NCBI GenBank assembly: GCA_017936605.1
Contig: JAGBFH010000002.1
Span: forward strand, 62,001 to 126,000
Direction: 5' to 3'
DNA length: 64,000 bases
Source of the DNA: Tidjanibacter sp.
GTDB taxonomy: Bacteria; Bacteroidota; Bacteroidia; Bacteroidales; Rikenellaceae
Shown: in pieces, positions 18,387 to 25,951 of the stretch
Layout of the letters: each line of letters starts with the position of its first letter
How positions within the stretch are numbered: position 1 is the first letter of the stretch
Position numbers and translations under genes: made by a program
The notes under the pieces: model-generated
The model's database searches: none
What the model saw: only the letters and a program-made list of their open reading frames with translations
Told to the model about the DNA's origin: nothing

Positions 18387-20030
18387 ATGAAAAAGATTGG
18401 AACATACATATCGGTCATCGCCACAGCTCTCTTGGCTGTGGGGTGCTACCAGGAGGATATTGAGTTCGCCTCGGACTGCAATGAGATTAGCATCGAGGCT
18501 GTAGGTGGTGCCCGCAAGGTGGCCATCTCCTCGGGCGAGAGCTGGATAGCCTCCACCGACAACACTTGGATTACCGTTTCGCCCGCCAATGGTCGTGGTA
18601 ATGCCGAGTGCCAGATTATCATCGACTCGGCACTTATGGCCGAGCCCCGCTATGGTGAGGTGCTCATCCAGAACCTCGCAACCCTCGAGGAGCGCACCAT
18701 CAGCGTGACACAGGAGGGCTTCCCCTACTCGATTGAGCTCGAGGAACCCAGTGTGGAGATTGAGAATTTCAAGACACTAAACGAGCGTAAGTTCAGTGTG
18801 ACGCTTACGACCAATGTCGATTTCGATGTAGAGATTCCCTCCGATGCCCGTTGGCTCAGCCACAAGAACTATGAGGTAAAACTCAACCGCGGTGTGCGTC
18901 CCCGCCAGGTGACTGTGGTCTTCGATTGGGACATCAACACCCTGCCCAAAGAGCGCATTGCCGAGGTGAAGTTTGTGCCCAAGAAGGGCGAACAGCTCGC
19001 CAGACAGGACAACCTGAAGGTCATCCAGAAGTCTGCCGAGCCCATCCAGGAGAATAGCCGCAGCGGCGACTCCGTGGCCCTTGTGAGCATTCAGCGCAGC
19101 ATTGCAACGCTTGCTTCCTGGGATGTGTCGGTGCCTATGGAGCGTTGGTCGGGCGTGATTCTCTGGGATGAGGGCCACGAGGGCTACACCCCCGACAAGA
19201 AGGGCCGCGTGAGGTATGCCGAGTTCTTCATCTACAACACCAATGAGGACCTTCCCTTTGAGGTTAAGTACCTGACCGCTGCCGAGGAGCTCTACTTCTT
19301 TGGCAACACCAACACCTTCCTGAAGAATCTGGAGATTGGCGACGCCATCTTTGAGCTCACACAGCTCAAGAGGCTCACCATCGCTGCCCACGGCCTCACA
19401 AGCGTCGATCAAAGGCTTGCGAACCTCAAGAATCTGGAGTACCTAAACCTCGGCTCCAACAACTTTATGAGGGTACCCGAGGTGATTACCAAAGAGAATT
19501 TGCCCAAATTGAGGACTCTTATTCTCAATGCCAATCAGCGCTCTGTTGTCTACGACTTGAGCAACACCACTCGCACCGACCTTGGCGGCTTCATTGAGGA
19601 GGAGAAGTTCCCCGAGCACCTGCTCAAGTGGGAGCTCGACACACTCAACCTGTCGGTCAACTATCTGCACGGCAAGCTTCCCACCTTCGAGGATGACCCC
19701 ACCGTTCCGGTCTACACCGAGGAGGATTGGGCTGCTTCGAAAGATACCCTGCCCAGAATGTTGGTCGACAAGAAGATAAAGAAGGTGATGCCCCGCACCA
19801 AGTTCTTCAGCATCAACTTCAACCGTCTGACGGGCGAGCTACCCGATTGGTTGCTCTATCACCCTATGCTCGACTGGTGGAACCCCTATAGCTTCATCTT
19901 CACGCAGGAGGGCAAAGACCAGCAGGGTGCCTCAGCAGGCTTCGCAAATGAGCCCGTGAGCCTCGACTACTACTATGAGCTCTACCCCACAAAGAGGCAA
20001 CCTACCGGCGAGGAAGAGGGCGCAGAGTAG
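18387..20030 (+). CDS. BACON-domain and leucine-rich-repeat lipoprotein
   Basis: About 547 residues from the ATG that gives 'MKKIGTYISVIATALLAVGC' (lipidated Cys20); a TTG at 18366 would add seven charged residues before it and is unlikely. Residues about 25-110 form a BACON domain ('ISIEAVGGARKVAISSGESW', 'WITVSPANGRGNAECQIII', 'TLEERTISVTQEG'), with a second similar module at about 125-220. The C-terminal half holds a short LRR stretch ('LTIAAHGLTSVDQRLANLKN', 'LEYLNLGSNNFMRVPEVI'). BACON domains are thought to bind mucin or carbohydrate. Like its neighbour it is probably a surface-exposed recognition protein. Confidence 0.82.
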   Translation: MKKIGTYISVIATALLAVGCYQEDIEFASDCNEISIEAVGGARKVAISSGESWIASTDNTWITVSPANGRGNAECQIIIDSALMAEPRYGEVLIQNLATLEERTISVTQEGFPYSIELEEPSVEIENFKTLNERKFSVTLTTNVDFDVEIPSDARWLSHKNYEVKLNRGVRPRQVTVVFDWDINTLPKERIAEVKFVPKKGEQLARQDNLKVIQKSAEPIQENSRSGDSVALVSIQRSIATLASWDVSVPMERWSGVILWDEGHEGYTPDKKGRVRYAEFFIYNTNEDLPFEVKYLTAAEELYFFGNTNTFLKNLEIGDAIFELTQLKRLTIAAHGLTSVDQRLANLKNLEYLNLGSNNFMRVPEVITKENLPKLRTLILNANQRSVVYDLSNTTRTDLGGFIEEEKFPEHLLKWELDTLNLSVNYLHGKLPTFEDDPTVPVYTEEDWAASKDTLPRMLVDKKIKKVMPRTKFFSINFNRLTGELPDWLLYHPMLDWWNPYSFIFTQEGKDQQGASAGFANEPVSLDYYYELYPTKRQPTGEEEGAE

Positions 20031-20065
20031 CAACGGAATGTGAACGAAAAGAATAGCAACAAGAT

Positions 20066-22108
20066 ATGACTAAACTGAATAGAATAGTATCGTTGGGACT
20101 CGCCACGGCGTGTGCACTCTCGCTCGTGGGCTGTCTGAACGACATCGAGCAGAGCCAGCCCAACAACAACGGCGACAACACTCTGCTGCAAGAGAGCCCC
20201 TATGTGGAGGGTGAGTTGATGGTGAAATTCTCCCCCGAGGTGGAGCAGATGCTTGCCTCGAGGACAACAAGGTCACGCAGCGAGATTCCCTCCGTGGATG
20301 AGGTGTTGGAGCTGGTGGGTGGCTATGAGTTGGAGCGCGTATTCCCCTACGATAGGCGTAGTGAGGAGGCCGCGCGCGAGAGGGGCCTGCATCTGTGGTA
20401 TGTGGTGCGCTTTAATGGCGAGAGCACCGAGAGTGTAGCCCAGAAGCTCTCCAAACTGGGCGAGGTGCAGAAGGTGGATGTAAACCGCCGCATCAAACGC
20501 GCCTACAATGGCAAAGCCACCACCCTTAGGGCCGAGGCTCTCACAAGGGCTAACACGGCAAAGGCAGCTGGCGTGATGAACGACCCCCTGCTCGGCGAGC
20601 AGTGGCACCTTATTAATAATGGCGACCTCTTCCTGAAGGATGGCGTTGTAAAGAGCGTCAAGGATGCCGATGTGCAGGCCGAGGGTGCTTGGGAACTCTG
20701 CACTGGCCACGAGGATGTGATTGTGGCCGTTCTGGACGAGGGAATCTTCGTTGAGCACCCCGACCTCAAGGCCAATATGTGGGTCAATAGCGACGAGGTC
20801 GAGGGCACCAATGAGGATGAAGACACAAACGGCTATGTTGACGACATCCACGGCTACAACTTCGTAAGGGGTAATGGCAAGATTACCTGGAACGACTATA
20901 TGGACTCGGGACACGGCAGCCACGTGGCAGGTGTAATCTCGGCCGTCAACGATAATGGCATTGGCATCAGCTCCATAGCAGGTGGCGGCAAGGGCTCCGC
21001 AGGTGTAAAGATTATGTCGTGCCAGATTTTTTCGGGCAATGTTGGTAGTAGCGTACTGGCTGTGGCGAGGGCTATGAAATATGCGGCCGACAATGGCGCA
21101 GTGGTGCTTCAGTGCAGCTGGGGCTATGTGTCGGGTGCGGCTAACCAGTATGACTGGGGCGAGCAGGGTTTCCACTCGTTTGAAGAGTGGAAGATGGGCT
21201 CACCTCTGGAGTTCGAGGCTCTCGACTACTTCATCCACAACGCAGGCTCGCCCAATGGCCCCATCAATGGCGGTGTGGCAGTCTTTGCGGGTGGCAACGA
21301 GAGCGCTCCTCAGGCGGGCTATCCCGGTGCGGCAGACTTTGCAATCTCGGTAGCCGCCACAGCTGCCGACTTCACCCCCGCGGTCTACACCAACTACGGT
21401 CCCGGAACGACCATCTCGGCTCCGGGTGGCGACCAGGATTACTACTGGAACTATGTGGATGAGTATCACAACTACGGCGAGGTGGGATGTATCCTCTCCA
21501 CCCTGCCCTACAATGTGAGCGAGAGCGGCTACGGCTTTATGGAGGGCACCTCGATGGCTTGTCCCCAGGTGTCGGGCGTGGTGGCACTGGCCATCTCCTA
21601 TGCGGCCGAGCAGTGCATACAGCTCACCCCCGAACAAATCAAGGAGCTCATATGCTCCACTGCCACCGACATTGACCCCTATATGGTGGGCAAGAAGGAG
21701 TATCGTCGCTATGTGGCCGACATCGGCCCTCTGCAACCTATGCAGATGGACCTTACACCCTTCAAGGGACAGATGGGCGCAGGACAGATTAACGCTGCCC
21801 GTCTGCTGGGCGCCATTGGTGGCGTGGGCACCCCCATCCACTTCCCCAACATCTACATCGAGGAGGGTGGCAGCGTAGCAGTCAAGGCGGCTCGCTACTT
21901 TGTGGATGGTGGCAACAAGACCTACAAAGTTGCTATCTCCAACGAGGATATTGCCTCCTGCAAGAACACCTCGGGCGAACTACTCTTCGAGGGCAAGAAG
22001 TCGGGCACCACAACCGCCACAATCACCGTTAGCGGCGGCACAACAACCGAGCAGCACACCTTCACAATCACGGTGCGCAAGGGAGCCGGCTCAAATGGTT
22101 GGTTGTAG
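20066..22108 (+). CDS. Subtilisin-like (S8) serine protease, lipoprotein
   Basis: A 680-residue lipoprotein (lipobox 'LSLVGC', Cys23). Residues about 45-150 are an inhibitor-I9/fervidolysin-like propeptide ('YVEGELMVKFSPEVEQ'). The catalytic domain shows Asp224 in 'VAVLDEGIFVEHPDL', His283 in 'DSGHGSHVAGVISA', oxyanion-hole Asn411 in 'VFAGGNES' and Ser496 in 'GTSMACPQVSGVVAL', so the triad is complete; the Asp motif is D-E-G rather than the commoner D-[ST]-G. After residue 590 a small beta domain follows ('IYIEEGGSVAVKAARYFVDG'), perhaps Big_2-like. As the only hydrolase in the operon it is the likely enzyme that makes the peptides imported by SusC/SusD. Confidence 0.9.
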   Translation: MTKLNRIVSLGLATACALSLVGCLNDIEQSQPNNNGDNTLLQESPYVEGELMVKFSPEVEQMLASRTTRSRSEIPSVDEVLELVGGYELERVFPYDRRSEEAARERGLHLWYVVRFNGESTESVAQKLSKLGEVQKVDVNRRIKRAYNGKATTLRAEALTRANTAKAAGVMNDPLLGEQWHLINNGDLFLKDGVVKSVKDADVQAEGAWELCTGHEDVIVAVLDEGIFVEHPDLKANMWVNSDEVEGTNEDEDTNGYVDDIHGYNFVRGNGKITWNDYMDSGHGSHVAGVISAVNDNGIGISSIAGGGKGSAGVKIMSCQIFSGNVGSSVLAVARAMKYAADNGAVVLQCSWGYVSGAANQYDWGEQGFHSFEEWKMGSPLEFEALDYFIHNAGSPNGPINGGVAVFAGGNESAPQAGYPGAADFAISVAATAADFTPAVYTNYGPGTTISAPGGDQDYYWNYVDEYHNYGEVGCILSTLPYNVSESGYGFMEGTSMACPQVSGVVALAISYAAEQCIQLTPEQIKELICSTATDIDPYMVGKKEYRRYVADIGPLQPMQMDLTPFKGQMGAGQINAARLLGAIGGVGTPIHFPNIYIEEGGSVAVKAARYFVDGGNKTYKVAISNEDIASCKNTSGELLFEGKKSGTTTATITVSGGTTTEQHTFTITVRKGAGSNGWL

Positions 22109-22142
22109 GAATCCACTATACACACCCCAAAAAAAGAGAGGT

Positions 22143-22925
22143 ATGAAAAGAGGTTGGAAAGTTGGTTTGATTGGTGTTTTTGGGGCACTTGTGGCCTCAA
22201 TTGCCCCTGCCTACGGACAACTCACCATCATACCCCAAGAGGCTGTGCAGAGGGCCGCAAATCCCAAGGCACACGAGGGTAGCACCATAAGGTTCGCCGA
22301 AGGCGGCACCCTCTCGTTTGGCACCATCAGCGAGGATGAGCCCCACTGGCAGGGAGAGATTGAGTGGCACAACACCACGGGCAAGAAAATCTCCATCACC
22401 CGCATCACCACGAGTTGCAACTGTCTTGTGGCCGAGTGGGACCGCAAGGCCAACACCGCAAAGGCGAGTGGCAAAGTGAGGGTGAAATACTACCCCAAGG
22501 GGCACGCAGGTGAGGTACACCAACGCCTTTTTGTCTACACCACCCTCTCGGAGAGTGAGCCCTCGGCCATTGTGGATGTGGTTGGTACAGTCACCCACTC
22601 CACCGACCGCGGTGGCGACTATCCCCACGCGATGGGCACCCTCCGACTGCGACAGAGGGGCGTAACGCTCCCCAAGGAGGGAGGCACGGCAAGGATAGCC
22701 ATCCTAAATGGCGGCTCCACACCGCTGCGTGTGACCCACGACGGCACGCTCACTATGGGAGGCCTCAGGGCCTACACTGAGCCCACAACACTCTCGGCAG
22801 GCGAGGAGGGCGACTTGGTCGTTGAGTACTGCCCCGATGGAGCGCCTGCAATGCTCTTTTTGGTGGGCATCAACACTCCCCCGAGAGGACGCAAAGTTGA
22901 GATTACGATAGAGAATAATAAATAA
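22143..22925 (+). CDS. DUF1573-domain exported protein
   Basis: About 260 residues starting at the ATG that begins 'MKRGWKVGLIGVFG'; the frame stays open upstream but only through the end of the protease gene. A cleavable signal peptide ends near 'PAYGQ'. The core from about residue 55 is DUF1573-like: 'FGTISEDEPHWQGEIEWHNT', 'ITRITTSCNCLVAEW' with its Cys-x-Cys, then 'YYPKGHAGEVHQRLFVYT'. DUF1573 domains are immunoglobulin-like and of unknown function, common beside Bacteroidales surface proteases and SusCD pairs. It follows the protease gene by 34 bases. Confidence 0.85.
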   Translation: MKRGWKVGLIGVFGALVASIAPAYGQLTIIPQEAVQRAANPKAHEGSTIRFAEGGTLSFGTISEDEPHWQGEIEWHNTTGKKISITRITTSCNCLVAEWDRKANTAKASGKVRVKYYPKGHAGEVHQRLFVYTTLSESEPSAIVDVVGTVTHSTDRGGDYPHAMGTLRLRQRGVTLPKEGGTARIAILNGGSTPLRVTHDGTLTMGGLRAYTEPTTLSAGEEGDLVVEYCPDGAPAMLFLVGINTPPRGRKVEITIENNK

Positions 22926-22932
22926 GATAGAT

Positions 22933-23394
22933 ATGATGAAACAGATTCTTAAAGTTATGATTGCGGCCGCCCTGATGTTTGGCGCGTGGAGCTGCGACAA
23001 CACCCCCGAGGAGGAGCCCATCCCCGAGATTGAGGTTACAACCAACAACCTTTCGGGCAGTTGGAGACTCTCCCTGTGGAACGACCAGTCCCTGCCCGAG
23101 GGTAGCTTTGTCTACATCGACTTCGTGAGGGCCGACGGCACCTACACGATGTACCAGAACATCGACAGCTTCGGCACACGCACCCTCACGGGCCGTTTTA
23201 CGCTCTATGTCGACGAGGAGATTGGCGCGGCTGTGCTGCGTGGCAACTACGACCACGGCGCGGGCGAGTGGAACCATCGCTACATCGTAGAGAGCCTCAC
23301 CGCCTCCACTATGCTCCTTGTGGCAAAGGATAACGCCGAGGATAGGTGCCTCTATGAGCGCTGCGAGATTCCCGCGGAGATTATTGGCGAGTAG
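22933..23394 (+). CDS. Small lipoprotein, possibly lipocalin-like
   Basis: A 153-residue lipoprotein (lipobox 'MFGAWSC', Cys21), starting 7 bases after the DUF1573 gene. After a proline/glutamate linker the mature part begins 'NNLSGSWRLSLWN', a G-x-W pattern like the first strand of lipocalin-like domains (DUF5004 and relatives), followed by alternating strands and two cysteines near the end. It is the last gene of the locus; a strong bidirectional terminator follows. Function not known. Confidence 0.65.
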   Translation: MMKQILKVMIAAALMFGAWSCDNTPEEEPIPEIEVTTNNLSGSWRLSLWNDQSLPEGSFVYIDFVRADGTYTMYQNIDSFGTRTLTGRFTLYVDEEIGAAVLRGNYDHGAGEWNHRYIVESLTASTMLLVAKDNAEDRCLYERCEIPAEIIGE

Positions 23395-23416
23395 GGCCCG
23401 AGCAGGACTTAACACA

Positions 23417-23455
23417 AAACGAGAGCGACCTCCACGCGGAGGTCGCTCTCGTTTT
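23417..23455. terminator. Bidirectional terminator closing the SusC-protease operon
   Basis: A long stem GAGAGCGACCTCC with its complement around a 4-base loop, with an A run on the left and a T run on the right, between converging genes. Confidence 0.9.
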
Positions 23456-23472
23456 ATCTCGGCTAACTACCC

Positions 23473-23883
23473 CTAACAGCCAAACAGGTTGCGGAACCAC
23501 TCGGGGGCGTGGCAGGGGCGACGCGTGGTGGCGTTGACAAAGACAAGCTCCACAAAGCCCGTATTGACCAGTTCGCCCGCCTCGTTGCGAATCTCGTGGT
23601 CGAAGCGCAGACGCGCACCCTTGATGGGGTGCATCATAACCTTGATAGTCAGCAGGTCGTCATACTTGGCCGGAGTGAGGAACTTCATACCTACCTCCCT
23701 AACGGGCATCATAACACCGCCCTCCTCCATCATTTTGTAGGTAAAGCCCTTCTCTCGGAGCAACTCGGTGCGAGCATATTCATAGTAGACAGGGTAGTTG
23801 GAATGATGAACAACGCCCATCTGATCAGTTTCCTTATACCTCACCCTGAGCTGTATATCCTTTTCGTACAAGATGTTATCCAT
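23473..23883 (-). CDS. Acyl-CoA thioesterase, YbgC/4HBT hotdog family
   Basis: A 136-residue single hotdog-fold protein. The family block 'RYKETDQMGVVHHSNYPVYY' carries the catalytic Asp20, followed by 'EYARTELLREKGFTYKMMEE' and 'RLRFDHEIRNEAGELVNTGF'. Such enzymes hydrolyse short or medium acyl-CoA thioesters. It starts 7 bases after the FAD synthetase gene, with which it forms a minus-strand operon downstream of rex. Confidence 0.88.
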   Translation of the reverse strand: MDNILYEKDIQLRVRYKETDQMGVVHHSNYPVYYEYARTELLREKGFTYKMMEEGGVMMPVREVGMKFLTPAKYDDLLTIKVMMHPIKGARLRFDHEIRNEAGELVNTGFVELVFVNATTRRPCHAPEWFRNLFGC

Positions 23884-23889
23884 AGTTAT

Positions 23890-24456
23890 CTAAAGTTTAT
23901 GTCCAAGTAACTCTTCGGCCCCTACGGTATCTCCCTCGGCCAGCAGGCGGCGCACAATAGAGGAGCTCACCTTACCGCCCTCGAGAGTGAGCGCTTCGGC
24001 CCTTATGACCTCAAAGCCATATTTCCCTCCGAGCTGCTCGAAGTGGTCGTCGGCCACAGCGCCATCGTGACCAAAGCGGTGATTATAGCCCACAACAAGG
24101 GTGTGCATACCGAGCTTGCTAACCAAAAAGTCCCTCACGAACTCCTCCGAGCTGAGGGCCGCAAAGGCCATCGTAAACTCCACCGTAATGAGTTCGTCAA
24201 TGCCGAGTGCCTCAATCAGTTCGGCCTTGCGCTCATCGGAGGTAATAAGCCTAAAGTCATCGCCACCGCGGGGCAGCACCTCGCGCGGATGGGGCGAGAA
24301 TGTCACCACAACACTACTACCGCCTACCCTCTCGGCCTCCTTGCGCACCCGTCCCAAGAGTGCTGCGTGGCCTCGGTGTACACCGTCGAACGACCCAATC
24401 GTCACAACGGGGCGCTCAATAGTGGGCAGGTTATCGAATCCGTGGTGCTGGCGCAT
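23890..24456 (-). CDS. ribF: FAD synthetase (FMN adenylyltransferase) domain only
   Basis: 188 residues covering only the N-terminal nucleotidyltransferase half of bifunctional RibF. The nucleotide-binding motif is 'TIGSFDGVHRGHAALL', with 'VVTFSPHPREVL' and the C-terminal 'VSSSIVRRLLAEGDTVGAEELLG' block present. Standard RibF continues for another ~120 residues with a riboflavin kinase domain; here the stop codon comes directly after the linker and the next gene starts within 7 bases, so the kinase is absent rather than out of frame. It should make FAD from FMN, and a separate riboflavin kinase must exist elsewhere. Confidence 0.88.
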   Translation of the reverse strand: MRQHHGFDNLPTIERPVVTIGSFDGVHRGHAALLGRVRKEAERVGGSSVVVTFSPHPREVLPRGGDDFRLITSDERKAELIEALGIDELITVEFTMAFAALSSEEFVRDFLVSKLGMHTLVVGYNHRFGHDGAVADDHFEQLGGKYGFEVIRAEALTLEGGKVSSSIVRRLLAEGDTVGAEELLGHKL

Positions 24457-24474
24457 AGTAGTGCAAAAAGGGGA

Positions 24475-25122
24475 CTAAATATCATCACCTCTCTCCTGCT
24501 CCTTCACAAAGTATGCGACCTTTTCGAGCAGGGTGGTTATATCGTAGTTCTCAACAATGATTCCGAGGGGGAAATTCAGGGGTTTGGAGGTGAAATTCAG
24601 AACGCCCTTTATGCCCGCATTGACAACCGGCAGCACAACCTCTTCTGCAACGCGCGTGGGGCACGAGAGAATCACGATGTTGATATCGAGTTCCTCTACC
24701 CTCTCGGCCAAAGAGTCCATCGAGTAGCAGGGGATATCGTCTATCACGGTGCCGACCTTCTCCTTGTCCACATCAAAAGCGGCCACAATCTTGAGGTTGA
24801 GCCCCTTGCCGTTGAAATACTTAGTGATAGCCTGGCCGAGGTGGCCCATACCTATAACACCGATATTCATAGGCTGTGGCGCGTCGAGGATGTCGCTAAT
24901 GAAGTCGGCCAACACGCTCACATCATACCCCTTCTTGGTATCGCTCGAAAAGCCTATGAGCATCAAATCCCTGCGCACCTGCACCGCCGTGAGGCCGTGC
25001 ATACCGGCAAGAACATGGGAGAAGATGTGTGTGATACCCTGCTTCTGGCAACGGAGCAGCGTGCGACGATACTCACTGAGTCGCTCGACGGTTTTTTCGG
25101 GAAGTGCCTGCAAGTCGGACAT
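24475..25122 (-). CDS. rex: Redox-sensing transcriptional repressor Rex
   Basis: A 215-residue NADH/NAD+ sensor. The N-terminal winged helix includes 'LPEKTVERLSEYRRTLLRCQ' and the recognition part 'GLTAVQVRRDLMLIG'; a Rossmann domain starts with 'NIGVIGMGHLGQAI' (about residues 86-100) and the C-terminal domain-swapped helix ends 'ITTLLEKVAYFVKEQE'. Rex represses fermentative and respiratory genes when NADH is low. It heads a probable operon with ribF and the thioesterase. I did not find a convincing Rex operator in its own promoter region. Confidence 0.95.
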   Translation of the reverse strand: MSDLQALPEKTVERLSEYRRTLLRCQKQGITHIFSHVLAGMHGLTAVQVRRDLMLIGFSSDTKKGYDVSVLADFISDILDAPQPMNIGVIGMGHLGQAITKYFNGKGLNLKIVAAFDVDKEKVGTVIDDIPCYSMDSLAERVEELDINIVILSCPTRVAEEVVLPVVNAGIKGVLNFTSKPLNFPLGIIVENYDITTLLEKVAYFVKEQERGDDI

Positions 25123-25154
25123 AATTTCGTTCTGTTTTTTCCTCTTTGATTCTA

Positions 25155-25162
25155 CAAAGGTA
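25155..25162 (-). promoter_or_regulatory. -7 element of rex
   Basis: Minus-strand TACCTTTG, matching TAnnTTTG, 32 bases before the rex start. A TTTG at 25187-25190 is the only -33 candidate, with a slightly long 24-base gap. Confidence 0.45.
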
Positions 25163-25173
25163 ACAATTTTGAT

Positions 25174-25181
25174 TAAATTTG
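25174..25181 (+). promoter_or_regulatory. -7 element of the HAD phosphatase gene
   Basis: TAAATTTG matches TAnnTTTG and lies 23 bases before the ATG at 25205; a TTTG at 25145-25148 is 25 bases upstream. The oppositely directed rex promoter overlaps this one. Confidence 0.45.
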
Positions 25182-25204
25182 CACCACAAACAACCCCTCA
25201 GAGT

Positions 25205-25864
25205 ATGATTAAAGGAGTAATATTCGATATGGATGGCGTATTGGTGAACAATATGGCCGTACACTTCAGGGCCTTCGCAGCGATGGCCGAGCGCTACAAC
25301 CTCAAGGCCGAGGAGGGTGCGGACTTCTCCCACCTAAACGGCCGCGGCAACGACGACATCATCAACGCCCTCTTCCCTCGCGAGTTGGTGGAGGCCAAGG
25401 GTGTGGCCGCTCTGGCCGAGGAGAAGGAGGCTCTCTATCGCGAGATTTACGCCCCAACAATACGCCCCACCGAGGGGCTTGTGGCACTTCTTCGTGAGCT
25501 CCACGAGGCGGGCATACCCTGTGCTGTGGGCTCCTCGGGGCCGAGGGTGAATGTCGATTTTGTGCTCGAGAAGTGCGCCATTGCCCCCTATTTCGATACC
25601 GTCATCAGCGGCGATATGGTCACCCACTGCAAGCCCAACCCCGAGATATTCCTCACAGCCGCCGCAAAATTGGGAGTCAAGCCAGAGGAGTGCCTGGTCT
25701 TTGAGGATGCCATCTCTGGGGTGGTTGCCGCACGCAAGGCAGGAATGAGGGTCATTACTCTCACCTCCACCCACACCCGCGAGCAACTCCTTGAGGCCGC
25801 CCCCGACCTCATTGTCGAAGACTTCCGCTCCATCTCGCTCGATACCATAATGAAACTACAATAG
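25205..25864 (+). CDS. HAD-superfamily phosphatase, beta-phosphoglucomutase-like
   Basis: 219 residues from the ATG that gives 'MIKGVIFDMDGVLV'. Motif I has the nucleophile Asp8 and acid/base Asp10; motif II is 'AVGSSG'; motif III Lys lies in 'HCKPNPEIFLTAA' and motif IV acids in 'CLVFEDAISGVVAARKAGM'. The cap is the alpha-helical C1 type seen in phosphoglycolate phosphatase and beta-phosphoglucomutase. Substrate cannot be decided from sequence. Divergent from rex, with overlapping promoters, and followed by a strong terminator. Confidence 0.9.
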   Translation: MIKGVIFDMDGVLVNNMAVHFRAFAAMAERYNLKAEEGADFSHLNGRGNDDIINALFPRELVEAKGVAALAEEKEALYREIYAPTIRPTEGLVALLRELHEAGIPCAVGSSGPRVNVDFVLEKCAIAPYFDTVISGDMVTHCKPNPEIFLTAAAKLGVKPEECLVFEDAISGVVAARKAGMRVITLTSTHTREQLLEAAPDLIVEDFRSISLDTIMKLQ

Positions 25865-25889
25865 CCCTCACGCACACGCGCGTAGGCAA

Positions 25890-25930
25890 ATAAAAAATAG
25901 GTGCGCCAGCTTGTGGCGCACCTATTTTTA
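25890..25930. terminator. Bidirectional terminator
   Basis: Stem TAGGTGCGCCA with its complement, flanked by an A run and a T run, between the HAD gene and the converging LysM gene. Confidence 0.9.
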
Positions 25931-25951
25931 TATTAATCTTCTCGGGCACGG

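Noticed and set aside
25123..25204. Rex operator in the rex/HAD gap
   Set aside because: The TTGTGAA-N6-TTCACAA type palindrome is not present; only promoter elements are convincing.
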